Below are positions 8,170 through 16,233 of a DNA stretch of 64,000 nt, one piece after another. The first letter of the stretch is position 1. The number at the start of each line of letters is the position of its first letter. The position numbers were made by a program, and so were the translations under genes. A model generated the notes under the pieces. That model had not been told where the DNA came from and searched no databases. It saw nothing but the letters and a program-made list of their open reading frames with translations. Source of the stretch: Kosakonia sp. H02 (lineage in GTDB: Bacteria; Pseudomonadota; Gammaproteobacteria; Enterobacterales; Enterobacteriaceae); assembly GCA_030704225.1 (NCBI GenBank), contig CP131915.1, positions 806,001-870,000 on the forward strand, given 5' to 3'.

Positions 8170-9222
8170 TTACGCGATGGTGACTTTCTCGTTGAGATAG
8201 ACATCCTGCACGGCGTTAATCAGTTTCACGCCGTCAGCCATGGTTTTCTTAAATGCTTTTCGACCGAGGATCAGGCCCATACCGCCCGCGCGTTTATTAA
8301 TCACCGCCGTGCGCACAGCATCGCTCAGGTCGGTATCACCGCCTGAAGCACCGCCGGAGTTGATAAGCCCGGCGCGACCCATGTAACAGTTCGCCAGTTG
8401 GTAACGCACCAGGTCTATCGGGTTGTCGCTGGTCAGTTTGCTGTAGACGCGCTCATCGGTGTAACCAAAGTTCACCGCTTTATAACCGCCGTTATTCTCA
8501 GCCATTTTCTGCTTCACGATATCTGCGCCAATGGTGGCGGCGATATGGTTCGCCTGGCCGGTAAGATCGGCGGAAGCATGGTAATCCACGCCCTCTTTTT
8601 TGAAGGCGGAGTTACGCAGATACGCCCACAGCACAGTGACCATGCCTAATTCATGGGCGCGTTCAAAGGCGGCGGAGATCTCTTCAATCTGGCGGCGAGA
8701 TTCAATCGAGCCAAAGTAGATGGTCGCACCCACGGCGACCGCGCCCATATTGAAAGCCTGCTCAACGCTGGCATACAGCGTCTGGTCATATTCGGTCGGG
8801 TAGCTGAGGGTTTCGTTATGGTTCAGTTTCACGAGGAAAGGAATGCGGTGCGCATAGCGGCGGGAGACCGACGCCAGCACACCATAGGTGGAGGCCACAC
8901 AATTACAACCCGCTTCGATGGCCAGTTCGACAATATTCTTCGGATCAAAATAGAGTGGATTGGCAGCAAACGACGCGCCTGCGGAGTGCTCAATCCCCTG
9001 ATCGACCGGCAGAATGGAGAGATAGCCCGTGCCTGCCAGTCGGCCGTGGTTATACAGCGTTTGCATATTACGCAATACCGCCGGTGGGCGGTTATTGTCG
9101 ATCATGACGCGGTCAACATAATCGTGCCCGGGCAGATAAAGCTGGTCGGCTGGGATGGTCATGCAACGGTGTTGCAGAAGGCTTTCGGCGTCGTTGCCAA
9201 GTAACTGCACAATATCAGTCAT
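8170..9222 (-). CDS. fbaB: Class I fructose-bisphosphate aldolase
   Basis: FbaB (DhnA-type) is the Schiff-base class I aldolase that interconverts fructose-1,6-bisphosphate with dihydroxyacetone phosphate and glyceraldehyde-3-phosphate; in E. coli it is favoured under gluconeogenic conditions. The 350-aa product matches E. coli FbaB almost throughout (RCMTIPADQLYLPGHDYVD, SILPVDQGIEHSAGASF, IVKQKMAENNGGYKA). The ATG at 9222 gives exactly the E. coli length and has GGGAG about 8 nt upstream; the open frame extends to 9357 but those residues are not part of the family. It lies downstream of thiD as an independent leftward unit. Confidence 0.97.
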   Translation of the reverse strand: MTDIVQLLGNDAESLLQHRCMTIPADQLYLPGHDYVDRVMIDNNRPPAVLRNMQTLYNHGRLAGTGYLSILPVDQGIEHSAGASFAANPLYFDPKNIVELAIEAGCNCVASTYGVLASVSRRYAHRIPFLVKLNHNETLSYPTEYDQTLYASVEQAFNMGAVAVGATIYFGSIESRRQIEEISAAFERAHELGMVTVLWAYLRNSAFKKEGVDYHASADLTGQANHIAATIGADIVKQKMAENNGGYKAVNFGYTDERVYSKLTSDNPIDLVRYQLANCYMGRAGLINSGGASGGDTDLSDAVRTAVINKRAGGMGLILGRKAFKKTMADGVKLINAVQDVYLNEKVTIA

Positions 9223-9372
9223 CACTTTGCTCCCGTAAGCTTCGCGCGAGGCGAATTGGATTGTCCTCACCCACCTGGCGGTGGGCAAAAATAAGCCTGG
9301 TACCGTGATGCGATATTTTCCACCGTAGCTCAATTTTTCAGCATTATCTGCTGGCACGTTTCGGATCCTGAT

Positions 9373-10173
9373 TTACCACCATTGATGAAAGTGATGCACC
9401 GGCCCAATGCCGTGGCCCACTTCCAACGAGTCGGCCTGTGCCAGCGCGGCAGTGAGCCAGCGTTTCGCTTCTGCCACGGTCGCGGCCCAGTCTGCATGGC
9501 GTGGTCGCAGCGCCGCCAGCGCAGCAGAAAGCGTGCAGCCTGTGCCGTGGGTGTTTTTCGTGTTAATGCGCTCCGCGGTGAAACGCTGTGCGCCGTCGCG
9601 CGTGAATAACCAGTCCGGGCTTTCGGCGTCATCGAGATGGCCGCCTTTCATCAGCACGGCTTCACAACCGAGCGCCAGCAGCGCTTCGCCCTGGGCATGC
9701 ATCTCTTTTTCGCTACCTGCATGAGGCGCATCGAGTAGCGCGGCGGCTTCCGGTAAGTTGGGCGTAATAAGTGAAACGTGCGGCAGTAACTGCTGGCGCA
9801 TCGCAACGACCGCCGAAGGTGATAACAGCGGATCGCCGCTTTTGGCGAGCATCACCGTATCGAGCACGACATTGCGCACCTGGTAACGGCGCAACCGCTC
9901 CGCCACCGCTTCCACGATGTCCGTTTCCGCCAGCATGCCGATTTTGGTGGTGTCGATGCGCACATCACTCAACACGGAATCAAGTTGCGCGGCGACAAAA
10001 TCCGGCGCAATACGGTAAACCGACTGTACGCCCCGCGTGTTTTGCGCCACCAGCGCGGTGATCACCGAACAACCATACGCGCCCAGTGCCGAAAAGGTTT
10101 TCAGATCCGCCTGAATCCCCGCGCCACCGCTGGGATCGGTGCCGGCAATGGTCAATGCGTTAATCCGTTTCAT
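9373..10173 (-). CDS. thiD: Hydroxymethylpyrimidine/phosphomethylpyrimidine kinase
   Basis: ThiD phosphorylates HMP to HMP-P and then HMP-PP, the pyrimidine donor for thiamin phosphate. The 266-aa length equals that of E. coli. The ribokinase-fold motifs are visible: GTDPSGGAGIQADLKTF (residues 10-26), the lid Cys region, and the anion-hole THGTGCTLSAAL near residue 210. The start ATG at 10173 overlaps the thiM stop (ATGA), giving translational coupling. Expression depends on the TPP riboswitch upstream of thiM; that leader now carries an insertion boundary. Confidence 0.97.
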   Translation of the reverse strand: MKRINALTIAGTDPSGGAGIQADLKTFSALGAYGCSVITALVAQNTRGVQSVYRIAPDFVAAQLDSVLSDVRIDTTKIGMLAETDIVEAVAERLRRYQVRNVVLDTVMLAKSGDPLLSPSAVVAMRQQLLPHVSLITPNLPEAAALLDAPHAGSEKEMHAQGEALLALGCEAVLMKGGHLDDAESPDWLFTRDGAQRFTAERINTKNTHGTGCTLSAALAALRPRHADWAATVAEAKRWLTAALAQADSLEVGHGIGPVHHFHQWW

Positions 10174-10958
10174 ACGCGTCCCTCCCCGCCCAGGGTGTAC
10201 AGCGCGTCGAGAAACGCCGCAACAAAGCTGCCTGGCCCCTGGCTTTGCGCAACCGCCAGGCTGCCCGCCTGCGCCATAAAGGAACACGCCGCGGCGACAT
10301 TCACGACTCTGTCGCCGGGCAGTGCACAACTGGCGGCAACAACAGCGGAGAGCGCACAGCCGGTGCCAACCACGCGCGTCATCAACACATCGCCGCCGGT
10401 TACCCTCAACGTGCGGGTGCCGTCGGTGATGTAATCCACTTCCCCCGTCACGGCGACAACCGCGCCCGTCTGCTGGGCCAGTTTACGTGCCGCCGGAAGG
10501 GCGGTGCTGGCAGTGTCGGTGGTATCAACCCCGCGCCCGCCTGTGGTCATTCCGCCAAGAGCCAGAATTTCCGAGGCATTGCCGCGAATGGCGGCAGGAT
10601 GTAGCGCCAGCAGTTGCTGGCAAAAATCAGAGCGGAATGTCAGTGCGCCAACAGCAACAGGATCGAGAGCCCAGGGTTTGTGTGCGGCGTTGGCGCTTTC
10701 AACCGCCGCGCGCATCGCGTCAGCGCGTTCGCGGGTCAAGGTGCCTACGTTAATCAGTAACGCATCGGCGATGGCGCTGAACTGCTGCGCTTCTTCGCGC
10801 TCAATCACCATCGCCGGTGATGCGCCAAGCGCCAGCAACACGTTGGCCGTGAAGGTTTGTACGACGTCGTTGGTCATACAGTGCACAAGGGGGGAAAGAT
10901 GGCGGAATTGCTGTAACGCATGTGCGGTTTGCACACGATCAAGCAGGTCAGGTTGCAT
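10170..10958 (-). CDS. thiM: Hydroxyethylthiazole kinase
   Basis: ThiM phosphorylates 4-methyl-5-(2-hydroxyethyl)thiazole in thiamin salvage. The 262 aa match E. coli ThiM in length and sequence (SPLVHCMTNDVVQTFTANVLLALGASPAM near residues 23-51; RGNASEILAL; catalytic VVGTGCALSAVVAA). The ATG at 10958 follows AGGAGCGAAACC, and the riboswitch aptamer ends 47 nt further upstream. The gene is intact, but its original promoter has been moved 11.4 kb away by an integrative element. Confidence 0.97.
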   Translation of the reverse strand: MQPDLLDRVQTAHALQQFRHLSPLVHCMTNDVVQTFTANVLLALGASPAMVIEREEAQQFSAIADALLINVGTLTRERADAMRAAVESANAAHKPWALDPVAVGALTFRSDFCQQLLALHPAAIRGNASEILALGGMTTGGRGVDTTDTASTALPAARKLAQQTGAVVAVTGEVDYITDGTRTLRVTGGDVLMTRVVGTGCALSAVVAASCALPGDRVVNVAAACSFMAQAGSLAVAQSQGPGSFVAAFLDALYTLGGEGRV

Positions 10959-11004
10959 GGTTTCGCTCCTGCCCGGCGTGAAGAAGGGATGCCGGGCGGG
11001 CATC

Positions 11005-11084
11005 TGACTTCCCTACGCTGGCATTATCCAGATCAGGTGGTACGGGTATTTCTCAGCCTTCACAAAGAAGGGCACCCCGAGTCA
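11005..11084 (-). promoter_or_regulatory. TPP riboswitch (THI element) of thiMD
   Basis: Read on the minus strand this is the canonical TPP aptamer: CTCGGGGTGCCC, the P3 hairpin CCCTTCTTTGTGAAGG, the pyrimidine-sensing CTGAGAAATACCC, the diphosphate-sensing ACCTGATCTGGATAATGCC, and closing AGCGTAGGGAAGTC. P1 can form between GACT and AGTC. In E. coli the thiM switch sequesters the SD when TPP binds. The aptamer is complete here, although its 5' edge is the attL boundary of an integrated element. Confidence 0.96.
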
Positions 11085-11085
11085 T
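11013..11085 (-). repeat. attL: left 73-bp direct repeat
   Basis: This is identical over 73 bp to 22394-22466. It comprises nearly the whole TPP aptamer apart from the terminal GGAAGTC strand, which lies just outside on the thiM side. Because the copy abuts host thiM sequence, the thiM leader keeps a full aptamer, as tRNA integrations keep a full tRNA. The true crossover is somewhere inside the 73 bp. Confidence 0.93.
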
Positions 11086-11515
11086 GTTGATTACATTTCT
11101 TTATTAATTACCAGCTTAGGAGAAGTAGCCTTGGGATGCAAGCTTGCACTTATGGTTATCCTTTCTTCACGCTGTACCTCCCCTTGTACCCCAATTTGTA
11201 CCTCACATAAAATCAATAAAAGCTTCATTACTTACGATTTAATTATTTGGGTCAAGGAAGTTATCTAAAATTTTGTAGTTACAATCAAATATGCTTTGGC
11301 AACAATAGTTGAAAGAACTATCGATTATAATCTACTCCTTTATTAATTTTTAAAGTAACCAAGCATCCCAAAATATATAAAACAAGCAATCTACTACTAC
11401 CGGTTAACTTTATCGCACTTATAACATGTTATTTTTATATGAAACGGCATTGATTTATGTCCTATCCTTAAGGTGTGTTAAGCATATTATTTTTAATTAA
11501 CAAGGATATATATTA
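11086..11515. other. Left end of the element: candidate integrase arm sites and promoter region
   Basis: This 430-nt AT-rich stretch has no gene. At 11173-11208 the hexamer TGTACC recurs three times at exact 12-bp intervals (11173, 11185, 11197), which looks like arm-type integrase or accessory-factor sites. Any promoter now serving thiMD must lie here on the minus strand; several AT-rich -10-like stretches exist but none pairs with a strong -35. The right part (11400-11510) would hold the promoter of the 53-aa ORF. Confidence 0.5.
11173..11208. repeat. Three tandem 12-bp TGTACC repeats
   Basis: TGTACCTCCCCT, TGTACCCCAATT and TGTACCTCACAT follow each other without gaps. They lie 88-123 bp inside attL, a usual place for arm-type binding sites of tyrosine integrases. 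A TGTACCTCA also occurs at 22299-22307 near the other end. Confidence 0.55.
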
Positions 11516-11677
11516 ATGAAAATGAAAGAACATTATGAACAAAGCATTATAGAAGAGTTAGAAATTTTAGAGAATGAGCATGATTTGAGAAATTATCAAA
11601 ACAATCCTCCTTTAGATATTGATGCTCTTGTTAAGGCATGGTTAGAGAGACAGTCACGCAAAAAAGACAACCATTAA
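11516..11677 (+). CDS. Small acidic protein, 53 aa, unknown
   Basis: The predicted product starts MKMKEHYEQSIIEELEILEN and ends SRKKDNH. It is charged, probably helical, with an acidic first half and a basic C-terminus, a pattern seen in small regulators and antitoxins, but no family is recognised. AAGGA lies about 10 nt upstream of the ATG, slightly far. Codon composition matches the AT-rich element. A 276-nt non-coding gap follows before the next gene. Function is not assigned. Confidence 0.5.
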   Translation: MKMKEHYEQSIIEELEILENEHDLRNYQNNPPLDIDALVKAWLERQSRKKDNH

Positions 11678-11953
11678 ATAACTTAGCTAATTATAAATTT
11701 TAATGCATTGTAAAAATCATATTCAATCATTAAAAAACAATGAGGATTAAAACCTCAACAAAATTTAATTTGAATAGGTAATCCCTTTGATTTTTGCATA
11801 ACAAAAAAGAATAGTAGCCTCTTAGTAATTGGACAAATTAAAGGCTTGTTCTTTTACGAGATTTTAACTTAGGAAATTTAACATTATATACGAGAAAATC
11901 GACACAATTAATAAAAAAGATGGCATTGATGCCAGATAATAAAAGGAATTTAC

Positions 11954-13426
11954 ATGAACAATAACTTTTATCAACAGCACTACTTTGAATTTATCAGTAG
12001 TAAATGTGGTTCGGGAAAAGGACTACATATGCAGAAGATGATTAACGAAGGAATCGCTACTGGTCATCAGCGATATCACATAATCGTACAAAGCACCAAA
12101 GTACTTTTAGAACAATTCTATAAGTATTTAGAGCATCATAGACCAGAAATGATTGTATCAGAGGATGATTTAAGCATTAACCTTCTGCAACGAATCAATA
12201 CGACTCTATCAAGCGGTGAACACAATATAATAATGATTACAGATAAGATGTTTTATCGTATCGAACCAAATCGCTTAAAAGGTTGGAAAGTGTGGATTGA
12301 TGATTGTACTAAATCTTTCGACCTAATTATAAGAGGCATTAGCGATACAGATCGGGAAGATATTATTAACATTTACAATAAAATGTTAATAACTGAGAAA
12401 GAGTACTTAGAGTTAAGCAGTGTTGATAATGATCCAGTCAATTATAAGTATAAATCAGTACAGATTAATGACGATGTGAAATTATCAGCCGACGTTGACC
12501 TACTCAAAGAACAGTACAAGACATTGAAATTCTATCACAAGATTGCAGTATTAAATGATTCATTATTAGGTAAAGCAAATCAGTTAGTAATTGCTGGGTG
12601 GTATGATCTTAATCGTTATATCGATGCAGGTATCGATATAACTTATCTGGCAAATGACTTTGAACATTCATTACTTTATAAAAGATGGTCGCACTTATTC
12701 AAGAAAGTAAAACTACCTTTGGATTATCAGTCTATCAACGCTAATGATCTTCGTATCGATGTTAAGTACTTTTTTGATACAACAAAGCACGATAAAGGGC
12801 TATCGAAGGAACAGCTTAAAAAGAACTGTGCCAATATTAAGAAAGTACAGCAATGGATCGTTGATAATGTACCAGTTGATTCTTATTACTGGACTACTAA
12901 CGATAAAAGTACTTTCAGATTACCCGGTGCACGTGTACCAGTAGTAACAAGAGGTTTGAATCAGTATCAGGATTACAATACATGCATCTTCATGGTTGCA
13001 TGTAACGCACATCCACAGGCCGAAGAGTACTTAAATGATCTCTTTGATTTAACACGTGAGGATGCACTCAAAGAGTACGAAACGGAGCAATTTTATCAAT
13101 TCGTGTACCGTAGCTGTGTACGTAATTATGACAGTGATGAACGGGTAACTGTGTATGTCTATGATGATGAGATTGCTAATAGCATTCCTTCTGGTTCTGT
13201 AAACAAAATAGATATTGGTTTGCGTTCGTTGAAAAAGAAGAATGTACTAAGTGTATGTGACGAATTGAAAGACCTATTCAAGAACTGGAAAAATAAATGG
13301 AATCACAAAGCAGATACTATGTATCGATTTGAAAAATGGGTTAAGAAAACCATAAAGAAATATCCACAATTTTCAGGTGAAAATTTTGATGAACTGCAAG
13401 ATACTTTATCAGTAGAACCGAAATAA
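11954..13426 (+). CDS. Degenerate P-loop, helicase-like protein of the element
   Basis: This 490-aa protein is not recognised by name. It has a Walker-A-like SSKCGSGKG near residues 15-23 in which the usual Ser/Thr after Lys is Gly, and a Walker-B-like VWIDDCTKSFD near 113-123. A C-terminal QFVYRSCVRNYDSDERVTVYVYD (about 377-399) resembles the arginine-rich motif VI of SF2 helicases. The arrangement suggests a divergent SF2-type protein, possibly a replication/origin-binding protein for the element or a defence ATPase. AAGGA precedes the ATG with good spacing. It ends at a strong terminator. Confidence 0.7.
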   Translation: MNNNFYQQHYFEFISSKCGSGKGLHMQKMINEGIATGHQRYHIIVQSTKVLLEQFYKYLEHHRPEMIVSEDDLSINLLQRINTTLSSGEHNIIMITDKMFYRIEPNRLKGWKVWIDDCTKSFDLIIRGISDTDREDIINIYNKMLITEKEYLELSSVDNDPVNYKYKSVQINDDVKLSADVDLLKEQYKTLKFYHKIAVLNDSLLGKANQLVIAGWYDLNRYIDAGIDITYLANDFEHSLLYKRWSHLFKKVKLPLDYQSINANDLRIDVKYFFDTTKHDKGLSKEQLKKNCANIKKVQQWIVDNVPVDSYYWTTNDKSTFRLPGARVPVVTRGLNQYQDYNTCIFMVACNAHPQAEEYLNDLFDLTREDALKEYETEQFYQFVYRSCVRNYDSDERVTVYVYDDEIANSIPSGSVNKIDIGLRSLKKKNVLSVCDELKDLFKNWKNKWNHKADTMYRFEKWVKKTIKKYPQFSGENFDELQDTLSVEPK

Positions 13427-13446
13427 GGGGCTTGATGCCCCTTTTT
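13426..13446 (+). terminator. Terminator after the P-loop protein gene
   Basis: GGGGC, loop TTGAT, GCCCC, then TTTTT, placed immediately at the stop codon of the preceding gene. Confidence 0.85.
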
Positions 13447-13850
13447 CATGGCCTATTTTTGGTAAGGCACTTTAGGAAAGGGGGAAAGATGGGAAGAGTT
13501 AAACTTAAAAAGGGACATTTGTTCATATTATAAGAGAGAAAGTCCCTTTTTTATAGGTACTCATTTGTTAGAAAAATCATTTGAAACCTCTTAACTATTC
13601 GATTTGTGCGAATGAGCAAAGCGAATGAGTAAAATCGAATAGTTAAGATAGATTGATGCCGTTCGCTGAACGGCTTTAATCTTGATTCGTTTACACTAAT
13701 ATTGATTGATGTACATGAAAAGAATAGATACATAACATTGAAATGAATGGGCATGTTCTATCGCGGCAGAGCCGCAACAGAACATAAAATTAAAGGCGAA
13801 TAAATCTCGTTGCTGACGCACTCGATTTATTCGCCTTTAATTTATTTTAT
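13447..13850. other. Hairpin-rich non-coding tract
   Basis: Five further inverted repeats lie in 340 bp with no convincing gene: AAAAAGGGAC/GTCCCTTTTT (13507-13516 with 13542-13551); a 16-bp perfect stem (13590-13605 with 13632-13647) whose loop contains GCGAATGAG twice; GCCGTTC/GAACGGC (13658-13674); ATGTTCT plus GCGGC nested stems (13753-13785); and a 20-bp perfect stem (13787-13806 with 13824-13843). This density suggests a structured RNA, a replication origin, or stacked terminators. Confidence 0.6.
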
Positions 13851-14187
13851 GAATGGTTTTGAGGTACTGATCAAACCTAATCAATATCAGAACATATCTC
13901 ATTACATAATATTCAGTTATAAATCCTTTTTTTGTACATCCAAAGCTACCCGTCCAACCCTCCCCTCATCTTACAGTGCCTTAGCAATTAACTATCTAAA
14001 TCCAAGTTATAAGTACTCTGAATACACAAGGTACTTACTGAGCCGATAAGTATTTTATTACTTTTTCATTATAATCCTGCAAAAATCTGTAAATGAAATC
14101 TGTTATCACTTAACAGTACACTATCGATCCCCTGTTCAGTACCATTTTTAGGTTTGTTTGTTGCGGTGCTGTTCAGGGGAGTAAATT
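13851..14187. other. AT-rich intergenic stretch
   Basis: No convincing gene is seen. The octamer CTGTTCAG occurs twice (about 14131 and 14170), each next to a C4/G4 run, so CCCCTG and CAGGGG can pair as a weak hairpin just past the end of the minus-strand membrane-protein gene. Short open frames here have no ribosome-binding site. Confidence 0.4.
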
Positions 14188-14931
14188 TTATTTCGGATGT
14201 ACAAATAAATAAGTTATTGGGTGATCAGAATCAGTTATTTTTGAAATTATGGAGGTAGTGTTTCTGTGTAGTTCATGACACCTACCAACTATATCTTGAA
14301 CTGATTTTTTAAACAATTGTCTGTCATCATCAGTTAGCTCATTTCTGCGATCCACATACATAAAGGTAACTAAAAGTTTATCCATTTCTATATCAGAATC
14401 GGATTTCAAATCGTTTGTTTCTTTTATTATTTCATTAAGCAACTTTAAATTTTCATTAAGCTTAGCATTTGGATACCATTTGTATCGTTTTAATGACCCT
14501 AATTTTTTAATTAATGAATAGTTGGCGGATGTTAATTCATTGATCAATGTCTCGACATCAACAATCAAAGAATTTGTATAACTTTCATTAACTTTTTCGT
14601 TATTTAAACTTTGAAATGCATTATAACAAAATGCAGTAAATTTAACTCTAAATTTATTGCTCAGTATCCTTATCTCAGGTAAGTCAGTGTATATAATTTG
14701 GTTAGCAATTGAATATCCTTCTTCGTTAGTTTTTTGATTGAACCAGTTTGGTGCTTTCAATAAAGCAATCAATGCAACTACAAAAGTACCAGCAGTAGCC
14801 ACAGCACTTAATGGTGCCCACCAATCTTTAATCTTACTCAGGTCTGACTGACTAACTTGAAAGAATATCATTACACTGATAAGTAACAATATGCCAACTA
14901 TTACCATTAGCATAATGTTGATAACTTTCAT
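14188..14931 (-). CDS. Two-TM membrane protein of unknown function
   Basis: Residues 1-25 (MKVINIMLMVIVGILLLISV) form one TM helix and about 40-60 (LSAVATAGTFVVALIALL) a second, followed by a roughly 185-residue soluble, Lys/Glu/Asn-rich, mostly helical domain predicted to be cytoplasmic. The ATG at 14931 is preferred over 14943 because GGAAAG precedes it at good spacing. The short-hairpin membrane anchor plus a soluble domain recalls membrane effectors of defence islands, but no homology is recognised. It stands alone on the minus strand. Confidence 0.65.
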   Translation of the reverse strand: MKVINIMLMVIVGILLLISVMIFFQVSQSDLSKIKDWWAPLSAVATAGTFVVALIALLKAPNWFNQKTNEEGYSIANQIIYTDLPEIRILSNKFRVKFTAFCYNAFQSLNNEKVNESYTNSLIVDVETLINELTSANYSLIKKLGSLKRYKWYPNAKLNENLKLLNEIIKETNDLKSDSDIEMDKLLVTFMYVDRRNELTDDDRQLFKKSVQDIVGRCHELHRNTTSIISKITDSDHPITYLFVHPK

Positions 14932-15525
14932 TATTCTTTCCATACGTAACCTATTAACTATACAAGAATATTCATCCTACAATAACTTTCAAGTATTTGA
15001 TATACCTTTCAGAATGAAAGCACACCGGATAACAAAACCAATCATCATCGTCGCGGCTCTGTGTATACAATGCCTTAAGTCCAGATAGCTCAAACCATCA
15101 GTGCCTGAGTCTAATAGTTCAAGATACAGCAGTAAATTGATTCAATGCTAATTGAAATACCCCCATCAATAATATCTATCAGGAGGTAACTTGCTCTATA
15201 TAAAAGTCTAATCCTATATAGTTCCTTCCTATAAGGCCAGATAGATCATTTTAACAATTAAGGTAATTATATAATATGAAAGGATATCGAATGGATTTTA
15301 TTTCATAATAAATCCTTAACTGCATATCTTACTTGGTTGTCACTTCATGATTTGAAACGGAAAAAATTTTTTCTTGAAAAATCATATTGTTTTTAACTTA
15401 CCTAATTTTTTGCTAACCGTTATCAGCCAACATCAGATTTTTAGCAAAAAGATCATGTCTAATAATTATAAATTTAGTATTTGAATGATCACATTTGGTA
15501 TCACCTTAACATTATCACTATATTT
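14932..15525. other. 594-nt AT-rich region without recognised genes
   Basis: No frame longer than about 65 codons and no convincing ribosome-binding site is present. An inverted repeat TTTTTGCTAA/TTAGCAAAAA (15407-15416 with 15441-15450) lies about 75 bp past the repressor gene and may help end its transcript. The left part must contain the promoter of the minus-strand membrane-protein gene. Confidence 0.4.
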
Positions 15526-16134
15526 CTAATTCACACAATTAATTATCATTATAACGGTTCCAACAACATTTATATTGTTTATTTCATCATTTGGAACTGT
15601 GATTGAGGGATAAAGATTATTATCATTAAGTAAACAAATCCCATCCAAAAGCACCTGTACTCTCTTGAAAAGATAATTACCGTTCTGTAGCATTACCACA
15701 AGTTTGTTATCAGTTAATTTGGTATCGTTAGTATCAATCAGCAGAACAGCCCCCGGTAAAAAGGTAGGGTGCATAACGTCAGTGCTGATCCTGATCGCGT
15801 AAAGAGAACGCAATTTCTTCTTCGCAAGCAACTGGGCATCCAGTTTTAGTACATCACTGCTCCGATCAATAAAAGGTACAGCTATAACTGCTGAGTCAGA
15901 GTTTTTATGACTTTGCTGTCCTGTAGCAAGCCACTCAACAGATACATTTCCTGCTTTAGCGAGTAGAACCAAGTTATCAAGAGTAGGGCTTGATACAGCA
16001 TGTAGATAGTTGTGTAAGGTACTATAACCAATACCTGCACGTGCCGCGAACTCCCTGCCTGACGTTCCAAGTGCTGTTATGATGTGCTTTAAGCGTTCAC
16101 TGAACTCTTTGATGCTCTGCTTTTTATCGCTCAT
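15526..16134 (-). CDS. CI-like repressor: XRE helix-turn-helix plus S24-like domain lacking the catalytic serine
   Basis: Numbered from the ATG at 16134, residues 10-70 form an XRE-type HTH (REFAARAGIGYSTLHNYL) and 110-200 an S24/LexA-like domain. The catalytic lysine is present (Lys157 in LFKRVQ), but the expected GDSM serine is Val120 (STDVMHPTF), so self-cleavage is not expected. It faces the Ner-like gene across an operator region, the classic immunity-switch layout. A TTG at 16149 could add five residues. De-repression probably needs an antirepressor or another signal. Confidence 0.85.
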   Translation of the reverse strand: MSDKKQSIKEFSERLKHIITALGTSGREFAARAGIGYSTLHNYLHAVSSPTLDNLVLLAKAGNVSVEWLATGQQSHKNSDSAVIAVPFIDRSSDVLKLDAQLLAKKKLRSLYAIRISTDVMHPTFLPGAVLLIDTNDTKLTDNKLVVMLQNGNYLFKRVQVLLDGICLLNDNNLYPSITVPNDEINNINVVGTVIMIINCVN

Positions 16135-16153
16135 TCTATCGCCATTCAACTTA

Positions 16154-16168
16154 AGGAATACTATTCCT
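16154..16168. promoter_or_regulatory. Palindromic operator between repressor and Ner-like gene
   Basis: AGGAATACTATTCCT is a perfect palindrome with a single central base, 20 bp upstream of the repressor start. A second, ATGATCAATCAT, lies at 16194-16205, before the Ner-like gene. They are likely binding sites for the two regulators controlling the divergent promoters. Confidence 0.6.
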
Positions 16169-16233
16169 AATTCGATTTGACTTGTTCATTTTAATGATCA
16201 ATCATATTCATGATTAAGTAATGAGTGATCGTA

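Noticed and set aside
7986..8204. Minus-strand frame of 72 codons after fbaB
   Set aside because: It overlaps the end of fbaB and spans the spacer; no ribosome-binding site or family.
11005..11084. attL copy as a broken riboswitch
   Set aside because: All conserved aptamer nucleotides are present, including the 3' closing AGCGTAGGGAAGTC; only the 5' flank has changed.
13551..13754. 67-codon minus frame in the hairpin tract
   Set aside because: It runs through the inverted repeats, has no SD, and shows no protein-like conservation signal; the tract looks structural.
13426..13850. Retron or CRISPR interpretation of the hairpin tract
   Set aside because: There is no reverse transcriptase, no cas gene and no regular repeat-spacer periodicity; the stems differ in sequence and length.
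13810..14049. 79-codon plus frame after the large stem
   Set aside because: It begins inside the 17-nt loop of the 20-bp stem, with no SD, and has low-complexity Ser/Tyr-rich content.
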